A stretch of DNA of 64,000 nucleotides. Source: Paraphysoderma sedebokerense. Lineage: Eukaryota; Blastocladiomycota; Physodermatomycetes; Physodermatales; Physodermataceae. The position numbers and the translations under genes were made by a program. The stretch is taken from NCBI GenBank assembly GCA_025602915.1, contig JAHLJZ010000100.1:1-64000 (forward strand), in the 5' to 3' direction. The notes under the pieces are model-generated. The model saw nothing but the letters and a program-made list of their open reading frames with translations, was not told where the DNA came from and searched no databases. Shown here in pieces: positions 24,377 to 36,442 of this stretch. Positions within the stretch are counted from its first letter, which is position 1. Every line of letters starts with the position of its first letter.

Positions 24377-25430
24377 ATGGGAGCAAACAGCAGTAGAGAG
24401 AATGCAGAATTAGCTCACAGAAGTCATTGTATGTACCTATTTTCTGAGATTCATATGAAGCGTGCGCTAATGCCCGAGGATTCGCTCCAGTCACAGAGAA
24501 AGAAGTTCGAAAGTTGCGACTCGAATTCGAAAGAGTTGCCCCCAAAGATACATATGTGATTACAAAACAGCAGTTCAATCAAGTGTGTGATTTTTCATCC
24601 GATTTCGCTCTTCAACTGTTACTGTCGATGGTTGTCTGACGTAAACGGGTAATCTAACTTATTTGTGTCTTGATTATCATGATTCATTCTTTCGCAAAGA
24701 TACTGGCATCGCATGTGAACAATTGGCCGGCGGGTACTATTTTCTTGGAACGATTATTCGATGCTTTCGATGAGAATGGAGACAAAACAATAGACTTTCG
24801 AGAGTTTATCAATGGGCTGAGCGTATTCATGAAAGGCACACCAGAAGAGAAGTTGGAATGTATGCTAACTTTTTGCTTCGCTGTTTTCGGTATGTAGCTA
24901 ATTATGTTCTTTGCGGGAATCAGTATCGTTTAAAGTATATGATATAAATCGAGACGGGGTCATATCGCCGAAAGAACTTTTCAGGGTGATGAATCAAATG
25001 GTATGTTCAATACATTTCTGGTGTTGTTTCGGTATATCTCGCTCTCAACATTTTGCAATTGTAATTCCGGCCCAATCATCTAGTACTCCACATTCTACAA
25101 CGAAAATCAGTCCGAACATATTCATACAATCGTGTCGCACTTTTTTGACGACTTAGATGTCAACGGCGATGGACAACTGGTATTGCTTGCAAATTACCTT
25201 ATACATTAATCTACAAGACGCTGACATCCTTCATTTTGCCTCCGATGAACTTTTACCTTTCCCTGTTACTTTCGATTATCGTCCATCGTTCTGCTAATCG
25301 TTCACAGTCCTTCGAAGAATACAAACTGCAGGCAATGAAAGAGCCGTTGATCGTTGACTTTCTGGAACAGTTTTGTAGACCTCCGGACGATGATCCCCAA
25401 ACTTTCACAAATTCTCATCCCATAAACTAG
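24377..25430 (+). CDS. Calcineurin-B/NCS-like EF-hand protein
   Basis: Small calcium sensor. Starting MGANSS, it fits an N-myristoylation signal (Gly2, Ser6). Exons read 24377-~24428, 24479-24582, 24700-24859, 24924-25000, 25084-25179, 25308-25430; the exon 1-2 junction does not resolve cleanly and needs transcript data. Three canonical EF-hand loops are visible: DENGDKTIDFRE, DINRDGVISPKE and DVNGDGQLSFEE. The stretch FAPVTEKEVRKLRLEFERV before them is a degenerate first hand. KVYDINRDG and the FINGLSVF turn are close to calcineurin B; the C-terminal extension past the last hand is longer than in calcineurin B and recalls CBL/NCS proteins. It probably binds a phosphatase or kinase at membranes. 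Exact orthology is undecided. Confidence 0.75.
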
Positions 25431-25870
25431 AGTTCATAGAGATGGCGTTACACTTTGAACTTTCGCGACAGCGTTTAAGTAAACCAGATGCATATTTCAG
25501 ATAGATATTATTGAGCATATGAAGATTCTGTAAATTATTTTACTCTATTGGTATTATTTCAGGCTTTACTGCAGTGATCAAAGAGGGTTTATTCTTTGAT
25601 AACTACACCATCGGATAAATCAATCCATTTGTTTATAGAAAGTAATATTTTCTTCTCTTGTTTGCTCATGCTTATTGATAATATTCGCTTATCTGATTTT
25701 AGAAAAAATAAACTGAAATGGCGTCTATGATATCCTGGATCAAGTAATTAGTTATTGTTCTGGTTCTCTACTTCATGTCATGGCAACCGTCACGTGCTAC
25801 ACTAATTAAGATCGCTGCCACGAAACCTCCATTCATCCCTCATCAATAATTCGCAGGCAATACGGTACCG
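25431..25870. other. Intergenic, no gene seen
   Basis: About 440 bp, A/T-rich, between two plus-strand genes. No coding frame or repeat was recognised. Confidence 0.5.
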
Positions 25871-28621
25871 ATGCTGCTTTCGAGATTCAAACCATTTATT
25901 TGTGAACAGTGTGCGAATCATGCCAAAGCACTGCTATTTCAATCCAGAAGTAAAGTGTCGGCTAATCCTTCCGTTCGATTGATTTCGCGATCACCTGCCA
26001 ACGATAATCTCGGTATTGGAAGCTCCAGGTATTACGGAACTAGGATAAAACCTAAATTGAAGCAGAGGTATAAATCGACGGATTGTCATGGTTTATAGTG
26101 ATTTCTCCTAATTCCCTTGCTTTGTGAATTTCCAGGTCTCCAAGCTATCGTCACGCTAACGCTTTTGAGGTTTTGCCAGAAGAGAAGATTTCAAGAGAGG
26201 TACCCATTCACTTTATCTTGCTCTTCGAAAATCTTTGGCTTAATGGTTTATCTCTATTAAATAGCCTCTTCGTCCACATCAATCGCAGTCATCTCCATTC
26301 AAATCTCGGCATCCGTCTTCTCAATCTTCAGTCACTGCCACTCAACCGTTGCCATCGCCACGGCAGGTTTCACTTCCACTAAATAAATTGACGGAGTATT
26401 ACATAGATACGAGAGAAATCAACAGCATAGATTCAGATCAAGTGAAGCAGTTTACAGAGCAGGTTTTCGCCTCAATTGAAGAGAGGAAGATAGTTACCCC
26501 AGACAGTGGAAAGGAGACGAATGCGACGTCGGGTGAAATAGTCAAGTCAGATTACGAGAAAGAAACATTACTGCAAGAGTTGAATGCCGTGATGTATCAA
26601 AATGTACGTTCATTGGTGAATTGTTGATGCTGCATGGTTATGATAAACTGACGTAATCTTTACTGAATAGGCATTGTTGGGACGTGCTGATGTTTCGAAG
26701 AAAGCTTTGGATCTCATACAAGTATTTGGCGATTTCATACTCAACAATTGTCGTACTTGATCCACAAAACTAACCCGCGGTATCGCATATTAGGAACTGA
26801 ATCTTCCCGTATCGTCTTATTCATTTAACAATCTGATACTCGCTCATGTGCGATCTTCAGACTTGGCATCAGCAGAAAAAACGTTTCACTTTATGCATTC
26901 AAAAGAATCTCCAGTAAAACCTAACGAATACACATACGGTATTATCATGGCTGAAATGGTAAAACAAGATAGACTGGACGATGCCGTAACTCTATTCGAA
27001 AGATTACAAGAAGTAGGATTAAAACCTACTCAGGTTTGTTCTGTCACTTGCTCTTCTTCTGTATTAAAACATACAATCATTGAGTAACTCTGCGTCATTC
27101 CATCTGTGTCACAGCCGATTTTTACTTCTCTTGCGACCGGATTTATAGCTCACGGTCATGTCGACAAAGCGTATAAACTGCTGGAGGAAATGACTTTCCG
27201 TTATTGCTTACCAGATGAAGTCAGCTATAGTACACTTATTGACGCTTGTGCGAAGGTATTTAAAGATGTTTAGCAAAGTCGTGATACATTCGACTTACCT
27301 TTTGCCGTTTCATCTCAATTCAGACCGGAGAAACCGAACGCGCCTTGTTTTGGTTGGATGCATTGACAGCAAAGAATCTCCACCCCACAGACGTTACATT
27401 TAATGCACTTATTAACGCTTGTGCTAGCCGAAAAGATTACTATCTTACGGCATTCTCGATATTAGAACAGATGCAGGATGTTGGATTTCGACCTGATGCT
27501 TACACTAATTCGGCATTGATGAATGCTTGTAGTCGAGTCGGGGACGTGAAACGAGCCGGCATCATTTGGAATAGTATTGTGCAAGATATCAAAGATGGAG
27601 AAACCAGCAGCTTTACCAAATATTTGGTGGCGAACCTTTTTTTGGTTTTCGCTAGTCGCGTCCCACATTTAAACACAAGCGGAGCTCCCTCTCCATCTAA
27701 AACTTCAAGCGAAAAGCCGAGCAATGAAATTAACAGATCTGGTACGTCTGAAGGCACGCCAATAGAAACTGATTCGATTGCGACTCAGAGTTTCGACCTA
27801 CCAACCGTTTCATTCGACAGTGATCGTCAAGTGTCCATAACGCCTGAATCTGTTCTCCCACCCGTAATTCCAGACGAAGCGAGCTTAACCCGACCCATAG
27901 TATTCGAACTATCAGACTCAATATTTAACCATGTCCTTCGATATCATCCCGACTTTCTCAACTCTTACCTTCTTAACGCCTACTTTTACATTCACGTTCA
28001 CTGCCATCCTTCCAAAGCGCAAAATATCTTTGACAAATTGTTCGATAAACACGATATTTCTAAAACAGGTCACACTTATTACAATTACATTTCTGCGCTA
28101 GTTACACGACGATCAAAAATATCTGTGAAGAAGGCGGTCGAAGTGTGGAAAGAATGGGAAAATTGGTTTGCCAAAATGAATCGCGAATGGAGTGATGTAG
28201 CTCACGATTCTACATATTCCGAAAAGGATGCGAAAGGAAGTGAAAAGAGTATATCGGTATTAAATGAGAAAGAGCGATGGTTAAAAAAGTATGGTGCAGA
28301 CAGAAAAACCACATATGAGATAATCAAGGCTATGGCAAATGGTCTATCATAGTAAGTTCTTTTTAGTTTGTCTTGCATTTGTAATGGCAAGTGTTAACTT
28401 TACTTCCGTATAGTCATCACCCACCTACCGCTGTCACCTTGCTGTCTGTTTCTGCTCAAAAGTACAACCTGAGTCTTGACAAGAAAGACTTTCGTCAACT
28501 TTATAACCGCGTTGTTCAGACCGAAGACCGAGAGTTATTGAATGATTTAAAAGATATATATGAATCCTACGGAACTAAAACAAGAAAAGACAAAAACGAA
28601 AGAGTTAGCTTGGATGAATGA
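25871..28621 (+). CDS. Mitochondrial pentatricopeptide-repeat protein
   Basis: Nine exons (25871-26067, 26136-26199, 26265-26603, 26671-26721, 26794-27033, 27115-27255, 27324-28351, 28414-28621, with all joins in frame) give 755 aa over eight mapped segments. PPR proteins bind organelle RNA, one base per repeat, for processing, stability or translation. The N-terminus is basic and Ser-rich, as in mitochondrial targeting. At least five PPR units lie at about residues 220-410; typical phrases are PNEYTYGIIMAEM, PDEVSYSTLIDACAK, TFNALINACA and RPDAYTNSALMNACSRVG. A Ser/Thr-rich, likely disordered segment interrupts the array (~450-520) before a helical C-terminal domain. I cannot assign a yeast orthologue or RNA target. 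Confidence 0.85.
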
Positions 28622-28841
28622 GTTGTAATTATACGCTTGAGCCGCTTTGATGTAGCTGTAGTTAATCCATAACTTCCGTACTGCTCTTGCGGGACAACAC
28701 CTTCTGTGAATAGATCAAGAATTGCTTCATTATATACCTTACATCTGCACAAAACACACTCCAGTTGCAAAAATTAGATTAATTTTTATTATTTGTCGAA
28801 TTTTTTATAATATGATTCACCAATCACAATCTATATCTTTT

Positions 28842-28946
28842 CGTGATTTCCGCACTCTTTGCAAATTTGCCAATTGACAGAATGACAGGGAAATATTATT
28901 TATAAATACATAATTGCGTGATTTCCGCACTCTTTGGTGTTCAAAG
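28842..28946. repeat. 20-bp direct repeat pair
   Basis: CGTGATTTCCGCACTCTTTG occurs at 28842-28861 and again, identically, at 28927-28946 (85-bp offset), in the spacer between the convergent PPR end and the RPB9 promoter. The flanks are A/T-rich and not repeated. Confidence 0.85.
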
Positions 28947-28989
28947 TATTCTGTTACTTGCACTTGCGGAAACAGTGTGATAATAACTA

Positions 28990-29065
28990 TCATGAACACA
29001 ATAACTGAAACATGTTATTAATAATTCAAAGTATCGTCTTTCTGGACAATCATGAACACAATGAC
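28990..29065. repeat. 16-bp near-identical direct repeat pair
   Basis: TCATGAACACAATAAC at 28990-29005 and TCATGAACACAATGAC at 29050-29065 (60-bp offset, one mismatch). They lie next to the 20-bp pair, about 135-210 bp upstream of RPB9. The 28622-29200 spacer holds no gene. Confidence 0.75.
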
Positions 29066-29200
29066 ATAAAAATGGAGTAACATAAGATTTAGACTTGACA
29101 CGTGACCTTTTCCCTGGTTCACATGATGTCACGTGAGAGGAACGCTCTATTGGTAACTGTTGTTCATTTCATCAAATTTGGCGAAATATATTTTATAGCG

Positions 29201-29778
29201 ATGGAGGACGCCGTTTCAAACAGAAGAGTCTTTTTCTGTGCGGAATGGTAAGATAGCTGTTTTATTTCTTGTTTTCTTTATATCACTGACAGATGGATAT
29301 TCTTCCTTTTTCTGCAGCAACAATATGTTGTATCCAAAGGAGGACCGAGGTGGCAGAAGGTTGCTTTATGCTTGTAGGAACTGTGAACACCAGGAACCAG
29401 CAATACAACATTGCGTCTTTCGAAGAGAAATTCTGCATCTTTCCAGGTAAGTGTATTTATAGGTCATGAATCCTTTGTTATGAGTAGTAGCTACAATGGG
29501 TGGTATCTTGGACCGAGTTGCTGAATACCTGTACCTTTATCGCATCACATTCGAAATTGATTCTCATCCCATTCTCTTTTAGCGAACAAACGCTCGTTAC
29601 TTCGGATATTGCGTCGGATCCCACACTCCCACGAACCGAAAGGTATTGCCCCAATTGTAATTACAAAGAATGCGCATATTTTCAGTCCAAATCCAACAGT
29701 AAAGATGCCAAGATGACGCTTTATTTTATTTGCTGCAATAAGAGTTGTGGTCACAGGTGGACTGAATTCGGTGATTAA
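29201..29778 (+). CDS. RPB9: RNA polymerase II subunit Rpb9
   Basis: Two-zinc-ribbon subunit of RNA polymerase II that affects start-site choice, fidelity and elongation. Exons 29201-29247, 29318-29446 and 29583-29778 give 123 aa, the usual length. The first ribbon has FFCAECNNMLYPKED and YACRNCEHQE (Cys pairs C-x2-C, C-x2-C). The linker has the diagnostic SDPTLPRTER. The C-terminal TFIIS-like ribbon has CPNCNYKECAYFQSKS and FICCNKSCGHRW. The first intron splits the CAEC codon for the second cysteine. The start is the only ATG before the first ribbon and lies in a good context (TAGCGATGG). Confidence 0.95.
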
Positions 29779-30296
29779 GTACTGGCTGAATGCAATGGAA
29801 GACTGGCGATAGAGGTAGAAGTGGACTTGCTTCTGTGGCGTGTTGCAAAATCATGGACCGGGACCTCTGTCGACTTTATGCTCTTCTTGACGAAGGTTTG
29901 ATCAAGCAAATTGCACTCAGGACGGTTGGAACGAATGTCAGTTGGCGAAACAAGTACGGAACGATGCTGAAACCATTACACTGTAAAGCTACGAGATTGT
30001 GAAAGGATAAGAGAGTCATCTGTAATATAGTGATTTTATTTTGATAAAGTATCTATAAAACCTTTAGCATATCATTGAATCATGTTGGCCATTTTATTTT
30101 ATATTTATAATCGCTAATTTGGCGTTCCTGAAGAAATCTCCACTCCTCGATTCAATGTAAACAAAAAGCTGGCGAAATTCCACCTCGCTCGTCAGCTGCA
30201 CCATCATCACTAAAATTAGCTGATCAGTCTTCTTTATTACCCCAAATCCGACAATCAATCCGATTCGTTAATACGATCGAATATCTCTTTGAAATT
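29779..30296. other. Intergenic, no gene seen
   Basis: About 518 bp between RPB9 and TIM21. A 70-aa plus frame directly after RPB9 looks like chance translation of its 3' UTR. No repeat or RNA gene was recognised. Confidence 0.5.
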
Positions 30297-31577
30297 ATGT
30301 TGGTCCTGAACTCTTCTCTTCGAATTGCCAATTGCTCATTTCGCCACCAGTTCGTATCTTCGGTGCCGAGCGTTTCGAAACAATCATCTCGTTCAATCAT
30401 CAAAAGTTTGCCTCTTTATCATGATCTATATACAGCACGAAGCTTCTCCAAAGCTTCTCAACCTTTAATCTCTCATTTCCACGACATTCGACGATCGAAA
30501 CTGATGCCGCGTTTGTCAAAATCTTACGCTACATCCTCAAGTTCAGCCAAATCTTCCTCGACAGGTTCCACTCCTAGGCCTAAATTCAAGGCTATTGTTT
30601 CAAAGAAAGCCGCACCAAAAAGAAACGAAAAGGGAGAGATCGTACTAAGTACGGGTCAGAAAGGTGCGATTTTGAAGCGGCGGCTGATCCGTTTTTTTGA
30701 ATTTTGGAACTACCTGATCAATTGAATATGCATCTTAATTGGACGGAAGATTGACATGTTGATTTTAAAATCTTTTCTTACGATATTATAGTCTATGCTG
30801 CGACAAAAACTGGAGTCAATTTTGGCATCATTGTTGCCGGCGTCGTCGTTTTCGGTATGTTCTGCGGATCCAACCTCAACATCTTTCTTCGTTAACTGTG
30901 CTTCGTACTGACAAAACATTTGGGACTATTATTTCCATTCCACAATTCAGGATCCCTTATTTACTTTATATCCACCGAATTATTTTCATCAACTTCCTCC
31001 TCGTCAGTTTACAATTCCGCACTTTCCAAAATCCAAGAAGACCAGAGGATTATCAAAGAATTAGGAGAACCGATTAAAGGATATCCAAGTCTAGGTGGTA
31101 GACGAAGAGCCCGTCGAGTCAAGTATGTTGTTCTTCATTCCATTTCTTTTACCACAAACGTTGCTAAATAACCGATTCCTCTGCGCATGATCTTCCCTGA
31201 TTTTCGTACAAAAGTTATACCATAGTGACCGACGAAAATCCAAACGCAAAGTACCCTCAACGTTTATTAATGCGATTTTATCTTGAGGGACCTATAGCAA
31301 CTGGTCAAGTAGGCTGCGAAATGGTCGAGGTAAATATCTTTACTACCTTTTCCTTTTCAAGTTTTCCCTTCTCAGTGGTTTCTATCTCCTTATGTTATTT
31401 TTATTTTTCTAATAACTTATCTCAATCTTACCCGAATCATATTAATAGATCGACGAAGAATGGGAATACGTTCAATTATTTGTTGATATACCGGGTGGTG
31501 GTATGCCAAGTAGAAGAATCGTGTTAGAAGATAAACGAAAAGAATACGGAACCGTGTTAAATGTTCAGAGAAAATAA
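30297..31577 (+). CDS. TIM21: TIM23 translocase subunit Tim21
   Basis: Inner-membrane protein that links the TIM23 import channel to the TOM complex and respiratory chain. Exons 30297-30663, 30792-30854, 30951-31122, 31215-31329 and 31449-31577 give 281 aa. A long basic presequence (Ser, Arg, Lys; no acids for ~80 residues) leads to one membrane span, TGVNFGIIVAGVVVFG continuing SLIYFI. The intermembrane-space domain follows, with SALSKIQEDQRIIKELGEPI, GYPSLGGRRRARRV, RLLMRFYLEGP and the terminal EWEYVQLFVDIPGG. This order and these motifs are typical of Tim21. All splice joins keep frame. Confidence 0.92.
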
Positions 31578-31997
31578 TTAGAATTAATAACTAAATTGTA
31601 CTGGAGGTTTGAAAGCGATCATGCGCGGTTGCAATGATCGTAAAAGCATTATTTTTCAAGAAATTCAGATGAGTGTAATAGTAATTCCTTGGTGAGCGAG
31701 TTCCATCTAATAGATTGTCGGCGGATGCATCTTTTCGTGGATTTTCGGATATGTTGGGCATTCAGCATTCACAGAAGCAAACGGAAGTACTTGCTCTGTC
31801 ACTTTATCTTTTATTTTCTAGCCATTCTTTACATATCATTCAGAATAATACATTGCCTACTTTCCAAAAGGTATCCAACAATTAAGACATTCACACCTCA
31901 ATGCGGTCGCCACGATTAAGAGACAAAGAAAAGAGTAACCCACACAAAATAGTACAGTGTACGACAAATTTTTAAAATTTCCTTCATTAATTGCTAT
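31578..31997. other. Convergent 3' spacer
   Basis: About 420 bp between the 3' ends of TIM21 (plus) and the nucleoporin (minus). Only a chance 76-aa frame is present. Confidence 0.5.
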
Positions 31998-34900
31998 TTA
32001 CTTTTTTGAGTCGTCTTTGCTCTCGTTAGTAGGTTTACCGAATGAAAATCCCGACCCAGATGCAGGTGCAGAACCGAAAGAAAATCCACTTGATCCAAAG
32101 ACCGACGAGTTTCCATTCCCCGAATTACTTCCAAATGACCCAAACGAAGCACCAGATGTTGAACCAACGCCACCGAAAGCAAATCCTGTAGGTGAAGTTA
32201 AACTGCTACCAGTATTTCCAGCACTTGAAGTTTCACTGCTAGTTGCGCTACCTCCAAATCCACCAAAAGAGAAACCAGCAGAACCCGCGGGATTTGTAGT
32301 TCCACCGGATCCTGTTCCGAATCCGAACACGCTAGTTGTTCCGAATCCGCTTCCAGTTCCAGAAGTGTTTGGTTTCGATGTAGATCCAAAACTAGACGAC
32401 CCGAATCCCGATGCATTACTTTGGAGTGTGTCGTTGTCCTTGGAGGTATCTTTCTGTTCGGTGCTGGAATCGACAGAGTCCTTCTTGGAATCGGTAGGAG
32501 TGGTGAAAGCTGAGCTTGTACCGAATACTGATCCCGATGTTTGACTTTTTGAAGATGGCGCCGGAGTAGAGGAGGTGAATGCTGCAGGTTGGTCCTTTGT
32601 CGGTTGAACAAAAGAAAAACCAGATGATGAGATCGATGAAGATGTTCCTGGGGTGAACGAAAACGGAGACGGCTTGGTCTCGGATGTAGATAATTGCTCA
32701 TTTTTGCTCGAATCGTCGATAGAATCCTTCTTCGACTCTTTCGCTTGCTTATCTTTGTCTTCGCTGCTACCTTGCTTCCCAAAAGCAGCAAATAAATTAC
32801 TACCAGCGCCAGCAGATCCGAATCCGCTAAACCCAGAAGCCGCACCAGCACTTCCACCAAAACCTGAAGACGAGCTTTTACTCCCACCTGCATTAAATGT
32901 GAAGGAAGGGGCAGTGAAACCTGTCGTTGAGGATTGTGATGTAGATTGCGCTGGGGTAGTCGAGACCGTGCCTGGTTTATCAGTTTCACAGGAGACACAT
33001 TTGACGCTATCTTCTTTGTTGTTCACCATACATGACGGGCATTCCCAACCGGCCTTCTTCATGGAAAATCCGGACGCACCCCAATTAAACGTAGAGGCTG
33101 CGGTCATTGTCGTTGTTGCTGTAGTTGAAGGAGCGGTTGAAATCGATGACGGAGGAACAAAACCCGAGGAAAATGTCGATGGAGCTTTTTCAGACCCGGG
33201 TTTATCGGTTTCGCATGAAACACACTTGATGCTGTCTTCTTTGTTGTTAACCATACACGCCGGGCATTCCCAACCTGCCTTTTTCATAGAGAATCCAGAA
33301 GCACCCCAATTAAATGTCGATGGTGCACTCGATTTCGACGATGGCGCCGGCTCGGTTGCCGACGCTGTGGGAGGAGGATTAGAAGCAGTGGTAGATGCGG
33401 ATTTCGTTGAAGAGAGTGTAGCACCAGGTTTATCTGTTTCGCATGAAATGCATTTTACACTATCTTCTTTATTGTTTACCATGCAAGAAGGACATTCCCA
33501 TCCCGCCTTTTTCATTGAAAAGCCGGACGCACCCCAATTAAATGTTGACGGCGTTGTTGTCGTTGTTGGTGCTTTCACCGTCGAAGCGCTATTTACTGAT
33601 GATGGTGGAAGGAAGCCGGAGGCGGTAGATGTCGATGTAGCAGGCTTAGAGCCAGGTTTGTCGGTTTCACAAGAGATACATTTAACACTGTCTTCCTTGT
33701 TGTTTACCATACATGAGGGACAATCCCATCCAGCCTTTTTGAGTGAGAAACCTGAGGCGCCCCAATTGAACGTAGACGGTGCAGCAGTTGCCGTTGATGA
33801 TGCTGAAGTAGCTGAGGGAACCGATGGAGGAGGAGCAAAACCGGAAACTGAAGGAGTTGATGAAGCGGGCTTGGATTCAGGCTTATCTGTTTCGCAAGAG
33901 ATACATTTTGTACTTTCTTCTTTGTTGTTTACCATACAAGCAGGACATTCCCACCCCGATTTTTTCATCGTAAAGCCGGACGCACCCCAATTGAATGTGG
34001 ACGGCGCAGTTGTGGGGGTTGCAGCAGCGACTGGCGTCGACGAAGAGGGTGCAGCAGTAGAACTAGCGGCCGCTGCAGACGACACCGACGTTGAGAGTTT
34101 CAATCCATTCTGTGATGATTCAACCTTTTCGTCCTTACTTTTATCCGTTATTTCCTCTGAAGAACTGCTCCTTTCAAAAGGCTTGACTCCGCTTTTCATG
34201 AAATTGGCAACAGTAGGAAACTTGTAATTTTTAACAGGTAAGTCTGATGCAGGTGACGCTTTTATCTTTTCAATGATTTTCGAATCAATGCGGGCCGACA
34301 ACGAAGTTGCATTGGGGAATACGAATGAACGAGTTGGGAGCTCTGAATGTGGTATCTGGCAAAGTTTAAGAACAAGAAAAATGAAAGGAATAATTTAGAC
34401 AACTGTAATCAAGCACCGAGAATAATGAGAATCCCAGAATAACCTTTTTAACTTCATCTTTCAAAGACCGAGGGATACTTTGCGTATCAATGCCTGTCGC
34501 CGTTTCTTTAAATTCAGGTACTTTAACGTTCTTCGGTTGTTCTTCCTTACTGGTTACCGCCTTTGCTGGCTCCTCTTTAGCCGAGGCCTCTGATTTCGGG
34601 ACTTGGGCAGGGGGGACAAGAGGCTTACCAGTTGTAAACGAAAATGATTGCGGTTTCTGTAATGATTCGGTCTTTGGTGGTTGTGTTGATGGTTGAGCAG
34701 GTTTACCGAAAGAACCAAAAGTGGGTGCTTGAGCCGTAGAAGATCCTTGAGTTGATAGCTGCGCGGTGAATGATTGAGAGGTAGGTTGTGGTATGGAAGG
34801 CAGTTGTGTTGTGGGCTGTGAAGCAGAGGAGGAGAGTGCTGACGCCTGAGTAGTTGGGAATGGTGGTTCTTTATGAGCAGGCAAGCTTTTGAATCCAGAT

Positions 34901-35968
34901 GAAAAAGAGAATGTTTTTGGGGTGGAAGTAAATATCGGTGTTTCTTGTATGGGTTCTTTGCCTTTCTCTTTCGGGGCTGGTGAAGCTTTGGGCGTGGAAG
35001 TGGAGAACGGGAATTTGACCGGACTCTGAACGGAAGCGCTCGCCACCTCAGTAGATGGGGTAGACGCAGCAAAGGCAGACGACAATCCGAAGGCTGAAGG
35101 TGTAGACGAAGAGGGGCTAGGGGTTGCCTTTTGCTGATTGAAAGGTATCGGTGCTGGCTGTTTATCGTCCAAGACATCCATCAGAAACTTTGCACTAGGA
35201 GTGACTTTCTTGGTAGTTTTGGAAGAAGATGGGGTAGCTATCGGAGCGATGTAACAAAGAAGAAAAACAAGAATTACAATAATCGTCAAAATCAATCATA
35301 CATCAGCATTGGCACAATCAATTTGCAAAAAGAAATAGAAACAAATCATTTATACCTTTGCCATCTCCGTCTTTCAACTTTTTGCCGGGCGGTCCCATCA
35401 CTCCCCTGATCCCATCGCCACTACTTTCTACAGTAGTACAAACTCTCCCGAAACTCCTTTTCCCACTCTGATTCACCACCGAGGTGCTTAAATCATCTTG
35501 ATCTTCGAATCCCGTAGTTGATCTAAAACTCTCGTTCGAAAACCGACTCACGTAAGACTCGTTTCCTTGACCATACGAACTTGAGCCAACAGTTTGAGAA
35601 GGAGAAGCATTGCGGATGCTCAATCTAGCCATTTCTTTTCTTTCTTCCATCATTTTCAGTTTTTTCCGTTCCAATCGTTCTTTACGTTTACGATCTAAGT
35701 ACGGGTTACCGTATTTACTGCTCACCCCAGGTCCATAATATTTTGTCTGTTTCTTCACTTGTTGTCGTTGCTGTTTGTATATCAACGATTGAGAGAGTAT
35801 AGACGTAGCATTAGAGGCTTGTGATAGAACAGAGAGTGTGGACGAGTTCAATATTGATTCATTGGGGTTTTGAGCTATGGGGGTGGACGAAGTGGGTTGA
35901 GAGGAGGGTTGCGAGGGTGGGAAGAAAGCCGAGCCGAGGAAGGATTGCGAGGAGAATGAAGAGTTCAT
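31998..35968 (-). CDS. FG nucleoporin with five RanBP2-type zinc fingers (Nup153-like)
   Basis: Three exons, 35968-35356, 35237-34444 and 34355-31998, give 1254 aa. The N-terminal part has KYYGPGVSSKYGNPYLDRKR and a basic helix like the pore-anchoring region of Nup1/Nup153 proteins, then SARIDSKIIEKIK. Five near-identical modules follow, each FNWGASGF + KK + GW + C-x2-C-x10-C-x2-C with SCETDKP, which are RanBP2-type zinc fingers known to bind Ran-GDP in Nup153. The C-terminal ~330 residues are a Ser/Gly-rich FG-repeat region (FGSS, SGFSFG, GFGT) and end FSFGKPTNESKDD. There is no Ran-binding domain. It likely sits on the nuclear face of the pore and gates transport. Family call is strong; a one-to-one Nup153 orthology is inferred. 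Confidence 0.88.
32960..34020 (-). repeat. Five tandem zinc-finger modules
   Basis: Five in-frame repeats of roughly 220-250 bp inside the nucleoporin. Each encodes a conserved ~42-residue finger block and a variable Ser/Thr/Pro linker. Finger 1 (nearest the N-terminus, about 33900-33990) is the most diverged (GFTMKKSGW, NNKEEST); the others differ at only a few sites, suggesting recent expansion or homogenisation. Confidence 0.85.
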
Positions 35969-36442
35969 GATTATCCCTCTAACTGATGCCGCAATAAGTA
36001 CTTAATATACTGCTCTATCGTCGTTTCAATGTGGATATAAATGTAAGCAGAATATGAGGAATCGACGAGTAAACAAATTCGAGTTCCTCTTTTTCCGCCG
36101 GTCGCGCATCTTGATTCCTTTTCCCTAGAAGAATTGAAAATCTGATCTTGAATCATCTGGCAGAAATACAACTGTATGATATTCGTAGAATCATAAGAAT
36201 CATGTATTAAAAAAATCAATATAAAAACGACACGCGAAGTTTATGTATATACAAAATTCTCGATCCGTGCATTTCCAGTGGCACTGAATAACATCGACTC
36301 AAGGTCAGAGTATAGTAGCTTTGAAAATACTCAACAACGGCTGTAAATGTGCGAAATTTATCTAATCCAGCGCAAAGTGGAACCCGTTGTGTCCTCAACC
36401 CCAGGGACCGCCCGCCCTATCTCGGATCGATCGTTGCGCGCT
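35969..36442. other. Intergenic, no gene seen
   Basis: About 474 bp between the nucleoporin start and the kinesin stop, both on the minus strand. Two short minus frames lack support. Confidence 0.5.

Noticed and set aside
29790-30002. 70-aa frame right after RPB9
   Set aside because: Most likely RPB9 3' UTR; not conserved-looking and without its own promoter space.
32653-34227. 524-aa plus-strand open frame
   Set aside because: Exactly antisense to the repeated zinc-finger region of the nucleoporin; its repeats mirror the finger modules, and it has no start context or domain.
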